DNA of 35,449 bases from Candidatus Pelagibacterales bacterium (GCA_004213215.1 SHAO01000006.1:1-35449), one strand, 5' to 3'. Shown: positions 1 through 8,244, numbered from the stretch's first letter. Notes: generated by a model from the sequence alone, not told the origin. Made by a program: numbers and translations.

Positions 1-1
1 G

Positions 2-430
2 AAAGGTTATTTAACAAAAGAAGGTATTAAAGCTCCAAAAAGTATAGACGGCTATTACGATACAGGAGATATTGGAGATTATAAAGATGGATTGCTTTTT
101 ATAAAAGGAAGAAAACGTGATGTGATAAAGAAAGGTGGAGAATTAATATCACTTGCTTTAATTGAAAACACAGCTTTAAAAAATGAGAGTGTTTTAGAAG
201 CGGCTGCTATCGGAAAAAAAGATACATTATCAGGAGAAGATCTTTATTTAATACTTACCATTAAAGGAAAATTTTCTTTAGATAAAAAAATTAAGGAAAT
301 AAGAAGTTTTCTATCTAATAAGTTGAGGCCTATAGAAATGCCAAAAAAAATTATCTTAACCTCGAAGATGCCCAAAACAAACAGTGGAAAAATTCTAAAG
401 AACTCTTTATTAAAGCTATTTGAACTTTAA
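2..430 (+). CDS. AMP-dependent acyl/aryl ligase, C-terminal part (5' end outside window)
   Basis: This is the C-terminal 142 residues of an ANL-superfamily adenylating enzyme (acyl-CoA synthetase or carrier-protein ligase), which activates a carboxylate with ATP and passes it to CoA or a phosphopantetheine arm. The frame is open from base 2. It shows the core motif YYDTGDIG, the hinge GRKRDVIKKGGE and, near the end, PKTNSGKILK with the catalytic lysine of the mobile C-domain. A TTG at 92 is internal, not the start. The substrate cannot be inferred because the binding pocket lies upstream of the window. It converges on the minus-strand acetyltransferase with a 2-base gap. The carrier protein at 1251-1490 makes loading of that carrier a reasonable guess, but CoA is equally possible. 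Confidence 0.88.
   Translation, partial: KGYLTKEGIKAPKSIDGYYDTGDIGDYKDGLLFIKGRKRDVIKKGGELISLALIENTALKNESVLEAAAIGKKDTLSGEDLYLILTIKGKFSLDKKIKEIRSFLSNKLRPIEMPKKIILTSKMPKTNSGKILKNSLLKLFEL
417..430. repeat. 14-bp direct repeat, copy 1 (copy 2 at 3636-3649)
   Basis: The sequence TATTTGAACTTTAA occurs exactly here, over the last codons and stop of the ligase gene, and again at 3636-3649 just upstream of the swapped-domain radical SAM gene. The two copies bracket the minus-strand gene block 433-3629 in direct orientation. In DNA this AT-rich a few 14-base matches are expected by chance in a 35-kb window, so any link to insertion of the block is speculative. Confidence 0.3.
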
Positions 431-432
431 AA

Positions 433-1242
433 TTACTTATAGGGAATTCTGTTTTTCTTAAAGTTTGAAATTTTAAAAAAAGCAAATTGATCTTTTTCAA
501 GAAATCTTAAAGCGGAATTAAAATATTCTTTAGCACTAAAAAGATAAATTTTTGAAGAACCTAGGTTTTCTGATTTTATTAATTTTTTTTTTATTAATAC
601 TTTTTCTAATTTTTTTAAATTTTTCAGTTTAGGCTTAATATCTAAATCTAAATATCTGACTGATGTAGAAAAATATTTATTAATTTTTTTGTTATTTTTA
701 TAATAATTAACGTTTGTAAGTTTATTATAATAATATGGCACACCACTTAAATATTCTGCCAGATGTAGAAATGGATTACACCAAGCGTCTAAACCTAGAT
801 TTAACACCTTACCATCTAATTCTATAAATCTGTGGTAAGGAGAGTTATATCCATAATTATGATGTGAATTATTTGCGCACAAATATTTCTTGTGCCTGCC
901 TAAAGCTGTAACTGAAAAAACAGGATGTTGACTTCTTAGAGATTCTTTTCTTCTCCTTATATAATCAGAAAATTCACCACTGGTACTTTTTGTTTTCTCA
1001 TAAATGAATTTTTTTCCGTGTCTTAATGTCTGAAAAGTATAAGTGTTAGTTGCTATCGTTCCATTTTTTCCAATAGTTTCATAAATAGAATCAAAAAAGA
1101 TTTTAAAGTATTGATTTCTATCTTTAGCCTCACAAAGATCGCCAAGCTTAAATAATTTATGGTTAAGGTAAACTGTCTGACCTTTCTTAAGACCAATTTT
1201 TTTTAAAGCACGCAATATGTCAATTTTTTTAAACTTTTTCAC
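433..1242 (-). CDS. AAC(3)/YokD-like N-acetyltransferase
   Basis: A 269-residue member of the aminoglycoside 3-N-acetyltransferase fold family, which moves an acyl group from a thioester donor to an amine. Family landmarks are SGE at 88-90, RSQHPVFSVTALG at 103-115, GYNSPYHRFIELDGKVL around 131-147 and the HLAE segment at 160-163. The length matches the family. The start is GTG. It is the last gene of a minus-strand run, 8 bases after the carrier protein gene. Family members outside resistance act on diverse amines, and next to a carrier protein and a ligase this one is more likely biosynthetic (acylating an amine on a metabolite or surface sugar) than an antibiotic resistance gene. That role is inference. 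Confidence 0.8.
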   Translation of the reverse strand: MKKFKKIDILRALKKIGLKKGQTVYLNHKLFKLGDLCEAKDRNQYFKIFFDSIYETIGKNGTIATNTYTFQTLRHGKKFIYEKTKSTSGEFSDYIRRRKESLRSQHPVFSVTALGRHKKYLCANNSHHNYGYNSPYHRFIELDGKVLNLGLDAWCNPFLHLAEYLSGVPYYYNKLTNVNYYKNNKKINKYFSTSVRYLDLDIKPKLKNLKKLEKVLIKKKLIKSENLGSSKIYLFSAKEYFNSALRFLEKDQFAFFKISNFKKNRIPYK

Positions 1243-1250
1243 GTTAAAAT

Positions 1251-1490
1251 TTAGTGTAACAATTTAGCTATATTTTCAATTGAAGAAAATGAAACATTAT
1301 GAACATTTTTTGGATCAATTTTTCGTTTATTAATTTTATCAATTTCATGAATAATTCTAATTATGTCAAAAGAATCTATTATTCCATCATTAATTAAGTT
1401 TATTTTATTATTATTTAAGGAAGATTTTATCTCAGGCTTAATTTCAATTAAAATTTTTTTAACAATTTCTTTTTTATTAATTTTGGTCAT
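1251..1490 (-). CDS. Small acyl carrier protein
   Basis: A 79-residue acidic-helix protein with the carrier motif DGIIDSFD, in which Ser40 is the expected 4'-phosphopantetheine attachment site. The downstream pattern (DII-x-II-x-EID, then an NVSFSSIENIAKLL helix) is typical of stand-alone acyl or peptidyl carrier proteins. I take the ATG at 1490; a TTG four codons upstream (1502) is an alternative. It lies between the thioesterase and the AAC(3)-like gene, and the convergent ligase could load it. It is not the housekeeping AcpP: the usual ADSLD-type motif is replaced by IDSFD and the neighbours are not fatty acid synthesis genes. The acyl cargo is unknown. Confidence 0.75.
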   Translation of the reverse strand: MTKINKKEIVKKILIEIKPEIKSSLNNNKINLINDGIIDSFDIIRIIHEIDKINKRKIDPKNVHNVSFSSIENIAKLLH

Positions 1491-1516
1491 TTGTAGTATC
1501 AAAAATATTATAATTA

Positions 1517-1939
1517 TTAGACATCAGTTCCTGTCTTAGCTATCTTTTTATTTAAAATTTTTAATAAACTTGATCCAGTTGCAACAATCTGGTTTGCTGC
1601 TGTTAGTTCACAGGTTAAAAAAATCATTGATTTTGTCCTTTTTTGTATTTTGGCTTTCCCAAACAATTCTTCTCCCAATTTAACAGCTGCAATAAACTTT
1701 ATTTCTAGTGATATAGTGGCACACGAACTATTACCAGACGCTTTATATGCAACAGCGCTAAGACCAGTATCTACAATAGCAGATATGAATCCTCCATGAG
1801 TTATCCCAGCGGCATTAAGATGGTTTTCTTTTATAGTAGTTTTAAATTCAGATTCGTTCTCAGAAATTGTTCTAAATAAAAGACCCCCATTATGCTTCAT
1901 GAAAGGTTCAAAATTTATTTGCTCAAAATCTTTACTCAT
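1517..1939 (-). CDS. Hotdog-fold thioesterase (PaaI/YdiI type)
   Basis: A 140-residue single hotdog domain that hydrolyses acyl-CoA or acyl-carrier thioesters. Visible marks are the NAAGITHGGFISAIVDT motif (HGG at 48-50, Asp57), which builds the active site across the dimer, and the following ATISLEIKF strand. The ATG at 1937-1939 fits the family start. It sits 28 bases downstream of the radical SAM gene and 26 bases upstream of the carrier protein, so the three are probably cotranscribed. It could be a proofreading enzyme that clears misloaded acyl groups from the neighbouring carrier protein. The true substrate cannot be read from the sequence. Confidence 0.85.
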   Translation of the reverse strand: MSKDFEQINFEPFMKHNGGLLFRTISENESEFKTTIKENHLNAAGITHGGFISAIVDTGLSAVAYKASGNSSCATISLEIKFIAAVKLGEELFGKAKIQKRTKSMIFLTCELTAANQIVATGSSLLKILNKKIAKTGTDV

Positions 1940-1967
1940 AATAATTTTTGAATTTCCAAAAGTATTT

Positions 1968-3629
1968 TTATAAGCTTATTTCAATTTGTCTACTGATAGA
2001 ATCTTTTTTAGGTGAATTTATAGCATGATTAGATTTATTATAAACTATACCATCAATACTATTTAACTGAATTACATCCAATTTTAATCCATTATTCATT
2101 ATAAGTTTATCTACAATTTCCTTCAAAGTTATCTCTCCCTCTCCAATTACACAAATATCTACATTTTTATCTTTTAGAACTTCTTCATAACTAGTAGTTG
2201 GATGAGGTCCTCCTGCTATTATTGTTTTTTGATAACCTTTTTCACGAATACTTTTAACAATATTCTTAAAAAAATCTTTGTGAAAAGTCATTACACTTGC
2301 GCCTATTACATCAGGATCAAATTTTTTTATTATATCATCCAACTCATCATAAGAATCAAAATCAACACTAGATTTGATTATTTTTCCTTTTATTTTTTCT
2401 CCAAACTCTCGATTTAAATAAGTCTGAAGAGCTATTAAACCTAATGGTGGCTCCAAAACATCATATTCGCTAATACCTCTATCACTTGCGAAAGGCGTGG
2501 AAACATTAATTAACAAAATTTTAAAAGCATCAGAATTATCTTTCTTTTTTGGGAATTTTGACAATATTTTATTATTTAGATCTTTTATCTCTATAGCTTC
2601 ATTTTTTAAACAGTCAATTTTAAGTTCATTTTCTTTTATTCCAGCTAATTTTAAAACATCCTTTACACCTTTTACTTTGTATGGAAAGTAAGATGAGTAT
2701 CTTTGGTCTAACTCTTCTTGAGTAAAATGTTTCATCTGAAATGGTAAAACTTTAAGTAGTCTTTCTTTATTTAAAATATACTCCGTCAAGAACCTCACTC
2801 TATACATAACGGTGAATTCTTTCTTAAATGGTAAAGTTGGAGTAACTTGGTGATAAGATCTATCTATAGACTCATTAATTGCCTTTCTTGCAACACCATG
2901 GTTTAAAGCAAATTTTTCTAAGTCCGTACCTGGAAATATTCGCACAATGTGTGAATAAGGAAAATGTATCCATTTCAATGATAAAATAAAATTCAAAGTC
3001 ATCATTGCCTCTTCTTCGGTCTCTGTAGGAAATCCATGCATAGTATTTAAACCCGTTACGGCTTCAGGGTATTTTTTACATATATATTCCATATTATCTT
3101 TAAATTTTTGAATATTTAAATTTTTTCTCATCACTTTTTGCATTCTGGGCGAAGCTGATTCCAAAGAAACATTTATTCCGACAGCTCCTCCTTCCATCAT
3201 AGCATCTATGGACTCTTTATCTAACAAATCACCTTTTAAAGCTGTTGGAAAAAAGAAACTAACACCCAATTTATCTCTAGAAACTCTTTTAAAAAATTCT
3301 ACAAAATCTTTTTTCTTTACATTAAATATATCGTCAATAAATTCAATTCGTTTTACTCCCATATCTGCAATCATTTTTACTTCTTCATATATGGAGTCAA
3401 CTGATCTTCTAAAATGATGCACTGTAGTTTTATACACATCGCAATAAAAGCATCTGTAAGGGCAACCTCTGGTAGCTTGTATTGCCATCGATTCCTTAAC
3501 ACCAGCATGACCAACTTGTTTGTTATATTTTTTATAATTGACCAAAGACCTGTCAAAGGTAGGTAAAATATCTAGATTATTTATTTGTTTTCTAGTTTTT
3601 GTTTTTACAAACTGATTATTCATCGTCAT
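1968..3629 (-). CDS. Radical SAM protein with C-terminal B12-binding-like domain (domain order swapped)
   Basis: A 553-residue protein. Residues 48-300 form a radical SAM domain with the cluster motif CPYRCFYC (Cys56, Cys60, Cys63). Residues about 370-515 form a cobalamin-binding-like Rossmann domain (ILLINVSTPF, PPLGLIALQTYL, IAGGPHPT, GEGE). In the usual class the B12 domain comes first, as in the protein at 11614-13140. Here the N-terminus begins inside what is normally the inter-domain linker (NNLDILPTFDR; compare ENLDDIPFPDR in the other protein), and the C-terminus ends where the B12 domain normally meets that linker. The classical DxHxxG cobalamin ligand motif is not seen. Starts at 3629 or 3623 are both possible. 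Reactions in this family include methylation and ring rearrangement; the substrate here is unknown. Confidence 0.85.
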   Translation of the reverse strand: MTMNNQFVKTKTRKQINNLDILPTFDRSLVNYKKYNKQVGHAGVKESMAIQATRGCPYRCFYCDVYKTTVHHFRRSVDSIYEEVKMIADMGVKRIEFIDDIFNVKKKDFVEFFKRVSRDKLGVSFFFPTALKGDLLDKESIDAMMEGGAVGINVSLESASPRMQKVMRKNLNIQKFKDNMEYICKKYPEAVTGLNTMHGFPTETEEEAMMTLNFILSLKWIHFPYSHIVRIFPGTDLEKFALNHGVARKAINESIDRSYHQVTPTLPFKKEFTVMYRVRFLTEYILNKERLLKVLPFQMKHFTQEELDQRYSSYFPYKVKGVKDVLKLAGIKENELKIDCLKNEAIEIKDLNNKILSKFPKKKDNSDAFKILLINVSTPFASDRGISEYDVLEPPLGLIALQTYLNREFGEKIKGKIIKSSVDFDSYDELDDIIKKFDPDVIGASVMTFHKDFFKNIVKSIREKGYQKTIIAGGPHPTTSYEEVLKDKNVDICVIGEGEITLKEIVDKLIMNNGLKLDVIQLNSIDGIVYNKSNHAINSPKKDSISRQIEISL

Positions 3630-3703
3630 TTAAATTATTTGAACTTTAACAATATAATTACATCAAGTCACTATAAAAATAAGATTGATTAAGATTTGGG
3701 CTG

Positions 3704-3886
3704 CTATTTCCTAATTAGTTTGTTTATTAACTGTTCAATTTTTATCTTTTTTGTCACACTATTATCTTCATTATAAAGCAGCTTAAACTTGATAGAATCG
3801 TTTATTCTAATAACTACAGATTTTATATTTCTTACTTCTATATTGTCGGCAACAACACTAACGGGTCTTTTCGTAACATTTAAATT
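3704..3886 (-). pseudogene. nadK: Remnant of the 3' end of a NAD kinase gene
   Basis: Read on the minus strand, this stretch is one open frame of 60 codons ending in TAG that aligns without gaps to the last 58 residues of the intact NAD kinase at 10669-11445. 42 of 58 residues are identical by hand alignment, for example VVADNIEVRN in both. The N-terminal 200 residues, including the GGDG catalytic loop, are absent, so it cannot be functional. Upstream of codon 1 the match runs into the stop codon of the alpha/beta hydrolase gene (3888-3890), so the junction is essentially at that stop. About 28% residue difference argues against a recent duplication and for a copy from a related lineage. It lies 74 bases upstream of the radical SAM gene. 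Confidence 0.9.
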
Positions 3887-3887
3887 T

Positions 3888-4898
3888 TTATTTTAATAAT
3901 TCATTTATATTTTTATCTAGCTCTAATTCAAAACCCTTATCATAGCCTGGATTAGCAGCACAATGCCCAAAGGGAGAATTGTAAGGTCTAATGGAAACAT
4001 TAGGAATATATTCAGCCTCAAACAAATTGTCATCAGTTCGAAAATATAAATCCTGGTCACATGGCATTAAGATTGTGCGTGCACAAATTGATTTTAATGC
4101 TTTTTTAAAATCACTTTTATAAAGTGGTCCAGCACTAATATCTGAAGTTTGCCAAGTTTTAATTTTTGCTAACAAATTATTAGCATCCCAATTCTTGGCA
4201 TGATCGTTTTCCCAATCTACAAGTAAATCTTCGACTCTTTTAAAACCAATTGTTTTGTACAATTCCTTTCTAAAAAATTCTTGAGAAAATGCCCAGCCTG
4301 CATAAACTCTTCCAAAAGCTTTTAAACCAGATATGGGTGGAGATTTGTAATTACCTTTATTCCAATTTTTATCTGCAATTAACGATGCTTTTACACCTTC
4401 TAAAAAAACATGATTATGTATTGATGTTTTTGCTGAAGCACAGAATGGAAGAATAGATTTTACCATTTTAGGAAACTGAGCTCCCCATTGATAAGCTTGA
4501 CAACCAGCCATTGACCATCCAGTAACCAAAGCTACTTTTTTAATCTTTAATTTTTCTGTTAATAATTTTTGCTGGCAATTGATATTATCCCATAATGTTA
4601 TATTAGGAAAACGAGGACCATCTTGTGGATTTAGGCTGTTGCTAGGTGAAGATGATAATCCATTTCCAAACATATTAATGGAAATAATAAAATATTTATT
4701 TGGATCAATAGCTCTACCAGATCCAAAAAAACCTTCGTTTCTTTTATGAGTTCCTGTATAAAATGTAGGTAAAACTATAACGTTATCTGATTTTTTATTT
4801 AAAACCCCGTAGGTTTTGTAAGTAATTTTTGCTGACTTTAAAATTTTTCCTGAAAGAAGTTTAACATCTCCTAATTTGAAAGTTTCATAATCTTTCAT
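3888..4898 (-). CDS. MetX-like alpha/beta hydrolase
   Basis: A 336-residue alpha/beta-hydrolase of the homoserine O-acetyltransferase (MetX) subfamily: TYKTYGVLN near residue 27, NMFGNGLSSSPSN at 75-87, nucleophile elbow GWSMAGCQ with Ser129, acid residue in MPCDQDLYF (Asp281 or Asp283) and His312 in SPFGHCA. True MetX enzymes carry GGSMGG at the elbow, so the GWSMAG form and the lack of a methionine neighbourhood point to a related acyltransferase or hydrolase, perhaps cleaving an amide or ester in the island pathway. It overlaps the GS-like gene by one base (TAATG), so translation is probably coupled. Its stop codon abuts the nadK remnant, so the gene forms the left edge of the island. Confidence 0.85.
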   Translation of the reverse strand: MKDYETFKLGDVKLLSGKILKSAKITYKTYGVLNKKSDNVIVLPTFYTGTHKRNEGFFGSGRAIDPNKYFIISINMFGNGLSSSPSNSLNPQDGPRFPNITLWDNINCQQKLLTEKLKIKKVALVTGWSMAGCQAYQWGAQFPKMVKSILPFCASAKTSIHNHVFLEGVKASLIADKNWNKGNYKSPPISGLKAFGRVYAGWAFSQEFFRKELYKTIGFKRVEDLLVDWENDHAKNWDANNLLAKIKTWQTSDISAGPLYKSDFKKALKSICARTILMPCDQDLYFRTDDNLFEAEYIPNVSIRPYNSPFGHCAANPGYDKGFELELDKNINELLK

Positions 4899-6325
4899 TA
4901 ATACAATCTAAGATATTCCTTTACTTCCCAATCAGTAACAGCTTGATGATAACGTTCCCACTCATCATTTTTATAAGAGAGAAATGATTTTTTCATAGCT
5001 TGACCCAAAACTTCTTCTGCTAGCTTATCAATTTTAAGAGATTCAATAGCTTGTAGTAAATTTTTAGGAAGACGTCTAATTCCTAATTTCTTAAATTCAT
5101 CTTCTGTCATTTGATATAAATCACGATCTGTTGCTTTACCTGGTTCAATCTTATTTTTAATTCCCTCTAATGCAGCTGAAGAAGTCATGGCAAGAGCTAA
5201 ATAAACGTTCATTGTCATATCTGCAGCTCTATTTTCTATACAGTACCTATTTTGTGGTAAGCGAAATTGTGCTGATCTATTATTGTGACCATAGGTAATA
5301 TTAGTAGGTGCCCAAGTTACTGTTCCTCCTTCAAACCCCCCTACTCTTGGAACTAATCCATTATATGAGTTAACTGTTGAACAAGTGATAGCAGTCAAGG
5401 CTTCTGCATGTTTCATTAATCCTCCAACAGCATACTGAGATTCTTTAGACCAAGATTTGCCGTCAGTAAAAATATTTTTGCCAGGCTTATTAACATCCTC
5501 CATTGAAAAATTTATATGCGCTCCTGATCTCCAGTCACCTATTGTAGGTTTTGGCATGAATGTAATGAACATATTATTTTTCTTAGCAACTTCTTTTAAA
5601 AGAATTCTAAGAAACACTAATCTATCAGCCATTTCTAAAAGGTTTGTATAATGAAAATCTAATTCAAACTGTGAGTAGGCTCCTTCTGCTACAACATCAT
5701 GTAGATTCCAACCTAAGTCTTCAAGAATATCTATCAGTTCTTTAAAAAAATGCATTGAGTCTAATGAATGTTCAACATCATATCCAAAAGCTTGTCGCCT
5801 TGGTCTTAACCCTTTTATAGGGTCGTTATCTATAGCTTTGATAGGTTTTCCATCTTCATCATATTTCATTGCAATAAATTCTGGCTCAATACCACACATT
5901 CCCTTATATCCAGCATCTTTAATTTTTTGCATAGCTCGTTTTAATGCTTGTCTAGGGCAAACGTTATATGGTTTACCTTCCCAAAAAAGATCAGCAAAAA
6001 TAATAGCTGTAGATTTATCCCATGGACAAATATAAACAGAATCTAAGTCTGGTAACATTATCTGATCTGAATCTGCGGGAGTAAGCTCTGGAACAAAAGA
6101 AATTGAATGAACAGCAAATTGAGGTCCTTTACCTAAACACAAAGGTTCAAAATCACTCATTGGAACAGGTTTAGTTTTTGGAATTCCATGAAGATCTATC
6201 CAGCTTGATAATATATATTTTACACCTGCACTTTTTAATTTTTTGTGTAAATCAGGTATTTTTTTTCTATTACGCTCAATAGCTTCTTCGAAAGATTCAT
6301 AATAAATTTTATTATTTTTAGTCAT
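4898..6325 (-). CDS. Glutamine synthetase-like gamma-glutamyl-amide ligase
   Basis: A 475-residue protein of the glutamine synthetase fold. It keeps the metal and ATP site: Glu147/Glu149 in GIEPEF, Glu214 and Glu221 in AEGAYSQFELDF, His270 in SGAHINFS, Arg350 in NNRSAQFRLP, and Glu364/Arg366 in CIENRAAD. It resembles the GMAS/GlnT/TdnQ branch, whose members join glutamate to amines (methylamine, aniline, isopropylamine) instead of ammonia; the housekeeping GlnA adenylylation tyrosine motif was not found. The ORF begins MTKNNK at 6325, 2 bases after the cupin gene. Paired with Rieske oxygenase genes it recalls aniline degradation, where glutamylation primes the amine for oxygenation. The real substrate is unknown, and assimilation of ammonia cannot be excluded. 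Confidence 0.85.
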   Translation of the reverse strand: MTKNNKIYYESFEEAIERNRKKIPDLHKKLKSAGVKYILSSWIDLHGIPKTKPVPMSDFEPLCLGKGPQFAVHSISFVPELTPADSDQIMLPDLDSVYICPWDKSTAIIFADLFWEGKPYNVCPRQALKRAMQKIKDAGYKGMCGIEPEFIAMKYDEDGKPIKAIDNDPIKGLRPRRQAFGYDVEHSLDSMHFFKELIDILEDLGWNLHDVVAEGAYSQFELDFHYTNLLEMADRLVFLRILLKEVAKKNNMFITFMPKPTIGDWRSGAHINFSMEDVNKPGKNIFTDGKSWSKESQYAVGGLMKHAEALTAITCSTVNSYNGLVPRVGGFEGGTVTWAPTNITYGHNNRSAQFRLPQNRYCIENRAADMTMNVYLALAMTSSAALEGIKNKIEPGKATDRDLYQMTEDEFKKLGIRRLPKNLLQAIESLKIDKLAEEVLGQAMKKSFLSYKNDEWERYHQAVTDWEVKEYLRLY

Positions 6326-6327
6326 AA

Positions 6328-6732
6328 TTATTTTTTTACTGGGGGCATATCCTCAGGATCAATCCCTGGAACAAAAGTAATGCCTGCTTTTTGTTTCCAA
6401 TCATGTGGATAAGCTGCATAAAATATTACGCATTTTTCATCACATTCATAAGCTATGTGGTTATCTTTTGGAACATAAAGAACATCTCCTGGATTACAAA
6501 CGAAAGACTCACCATTGCAAGTCAGACGAAAAGTTCCTTCCATACAATAGATAATCTCATCACAAGTCAGGTCCCATGGTACAGAAACTTTATTTAAAAA
6601 ATTTAGGCCTCCGCACATTGTATTGCTAACTTTACTAGTTACAAATGGTTTAATATAACTCTTGCCAGGTTCCAATGTATGAAGTCTATTTTCGATATCT
6701 TTAAATTTATATAATTGTGGTTTTTTTGACAT
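6328..6732 (-). CDS. EutQ-like cupin domain protein
   Basis: A 134-residue single cupin. The central segment (CDEIIYCMEGTFRLT, then NPGDVLYVPKDNHIAYE) has the two cupin motifs, and the YAAYPHDW end resembles EutQ-type cupins. The first motif lacks the usual pair of histidines (the position before EI holds Asp), leaving His in DNHIAYE as one visible metal ligand, so it may be a binding or sensory protein rather than a dioxygenase. A clear AAAGGA Shine-Dalgarno lies 8 bases before the ATG. It sits between the glyoxalase and the GS-like ligase in the island's minus-strand operon. Its role in that pathway is unknown. Confidence 0.8.
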   Translation of the reverse strand: MSKKPQLYKFKDIENRLHTLEPGKSYIKPFVTSKVSNTMCGGLNFLNKVSVPWDLTCDEIIYCMEGTFRLTCNGESFVCNPGDVLYVPKDNHIAYECDEKCVIFYAAYPHDWKQKAGITFVPGIDPEDMPPVKK

Positions 6733-6749
6733 AATTATTTCCTTTCAAT

Positions 6750-7169
6750 TTATACTTTTACTGGTTCATTTAATTCTACTTTATATCCGTCTGGATCTTC
6801 ACAAAAAGCAATGACTCTAGTTCCATGTTTCATTGGACCAGGCGCTCGCGTAATTTTTACACCTAATTTAGTAAGATCATCACAAGCTTTATAAACATCT
6901 CGTGTTTCTATACATATATGACCCCAACCGTTACCTTTATCGTAATTTTCTTTTTGTTCCCAATTGTGAGTAAGTTCTAAACAAGGAGATTCTGTTTCAA
7001 GACCATATCCAATAAACGCATTAGTAAATTTACCATCTGGGTAATCTGTTTTTCTTAAAATTTTCATTCCTAAAGTTTTACAATAAAAATTGAAAGAGGC
7101 TTCTAAATCTCTAACTCTAATCATTGTGTGTGCCAATCTGTAACCATCACTATTTACTTCTTTAGACAT
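6750..7169 (-). CDS. gloA: Glyoxalase I-like VOC protein
   Basis: A 139-residue vicinal-oxygen-chelate protein closely following E. coli GloA from YRLAHTMIRV to EDPDGYKVELNE. All four metal ligands are in place: His14, Glu65 (CLELTHNW), His84 (GWGHICIE) and Glu132 (YKVELNE). GloA isomerises the hemithioacetal of methylglyoxal and glutathione to lactoylglutathione. It overlaps the end of the Rieske gene by 8 bases and has an AAAGGA ribosome site. Placement in the island operon suggests either that the pathway releases an alpha-oxoaldehyde or that the protein has been adapted to a pathway intermediate. The glyoxalase assignment rests on the intact metal site; the cellular substrate is inference. 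Confidence 0.82.
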   Translation of the reverse strand: MSKEVNSDGYRLAHTMIRVRDLEASFNFYCKTLGMKILRKTDYPDGKFTNAFIGYGLETESPCLELTHNWEQKENYDKGNGWGHICIETRDVYKACDDLTKLGVKITRAPGPMKHGTRVIAFCEDPDGYKVELNEPVKV

Positions 7170-8244
7170 TTTTTTTTCCTTTCATAGTTGCTCTTATTAT
7201 AAGTTTTTGAAATGCTCTAACACTTGTTTCCCAGTGGGGAGACAAAAGTCCACCATGCACAGAAGCAGGAGATGAACGCCCTTCTTGCAATCGTTCACAT
7301 ATCTCGTGATCTTCTTTGTGAACGCTCCACCAAATTTTTTTTTGTAAATCAATTTCTTGTTTTGTCATATCTTTACCTTCAGTAGTATAAATTATTCTTT
7401 TTTGAGTAGTCAATCCCGGAGTTATAGGAATATTTAAATAAACTCCAATTTGATTAGGAACGTAAGTTCCAATGATAAAATTTGGAAATAAAGATAGATA
7501 TCGAGAACTTACGGATAAAGTGTTACTCTCTTTATTCTCTTCTTTAACATCTACACCACTACCCAAACACACGCCATCTACAATTGTATAATGATCTTTT
7601 AATGGTTGTTTTGTTGTTGTTTTATGAACAAATTGAACGTGGTATGGTTCAATAAAATTTTCTATAAGAAATTTCCAATTTGTATTAATTTTACCAAAAT
7701 CTAATGTAGCAACTTTTTTTATTTTTTTAAGATTAATATCTTTAAATTTATTAATAAGTGGTTTTGCATATTCATCAAATTTTTTTGCTTTACCGCTCAA
7801 ATTTATAAAAATCCAATCATACCAAATATGAATACGAATTGGCTTAAGTCCATGATCTGAATTATTAAATCCTTGTGGTCTATGATTGTTTGTTCCTCCA
7901 AAATGAGGAGAAGCTTTTAAATTTCCATCCAAATCGTAAGTCCATGAATGATAAGGGCATTGAATAATTTTTCCTACATTTTTTTTTTCATTTACTAGTT
8001 TGAGACACCTATGACTACAAACATTATGGAATGCTTTAATTTCATTTTTGTTATTTTTTATAAGCAGTATAGGTTTGTCAGCAATTAAAATTGGATAAGC
8101 ATCACCACTCTTTAAGAATTCATGAACAAATCCAATAAATAACCATCCATTAGATAAAACAGTATTACACTCATTTTTCCAAAATTGCTGATCGGTATAA
8201 GATTTCGCTGGTAGACCATGTATTGACTTACCGTTTTTGACCAT
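7162..8244 (-). CDS. Rieske non-heme iron oxygenase, alpha subunit (quaternary-amine/ring-hydroxylating type)
   Basis: A 360-residue Rieske oxygenase. The [2Fe-2S] site is Cys76-x-His78 ... Cys96-x-x-His99 (CSHRCLKL and CPYHSWTYD). The catalytic iron site is in NWKFLIENFIEPYH..H (His202, His207). The spacing and the EN-x-x-E-x-YH pattern match the family of carnitine, choline and glycine-betaine oxygenases and of ring-hydroxylating dioxygenases. I start at the ATG at 8244, which has AGAGG seven bases upstream; the longer frame to 8298 would run into the divergent promoter. It is first in the minus-strand island operon. No beta subunit, ferredoxin or reductase gene is nearby, so electrons must come from elsewhere. 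Confidence 0.88.
   Translation of the reverse strand: MVKNGKSIHGLPAKSYTDQQFWKNECNTVLSNGWLFIGFVHEFLKSGDAYPILIADKPILLIKNNKNEIKAFHNVCSHRCLKLVNEKKNVGKIIQCPYHSWTYDLDGNLKASPHFGGTNNHRPQGFNNSDHGLKPIRIHIWYDWIFINLSGKAKKFDEYAKPLINKFKDINLKKIKKVATLDFGKINTNWKFLIENFIEPYHVQFVHKTTTKQPLKDHYTIVDGVCLGSGVDVKEENKESNTLSVSSRYLSLFPNFIIGTYVPNQIGVYLNIPITPGLTTQKRIIYTTEGKDMTKQEIDLQKKIWWSVHKEDHEICERLQEGRSSPASVHGGLLSPHWETSVRAFQKLIIRATMKGKKNV

Noticed and set aside
433-1242. Antibiotic resistance gene (aminoglycoside acetyltransferase)
   Set aside because: The fold matches AAC(3), but many family members are not resistance enzymes and the carrier-protein context argues for a metabolic role.
2202-3417. Several plus-strand open frames of 64-71 codons inside the radical SAM gene
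   Set aside because: They are antisense to conserved radical SAM and B12 motifs, carry no family signal and have poor start contexts.
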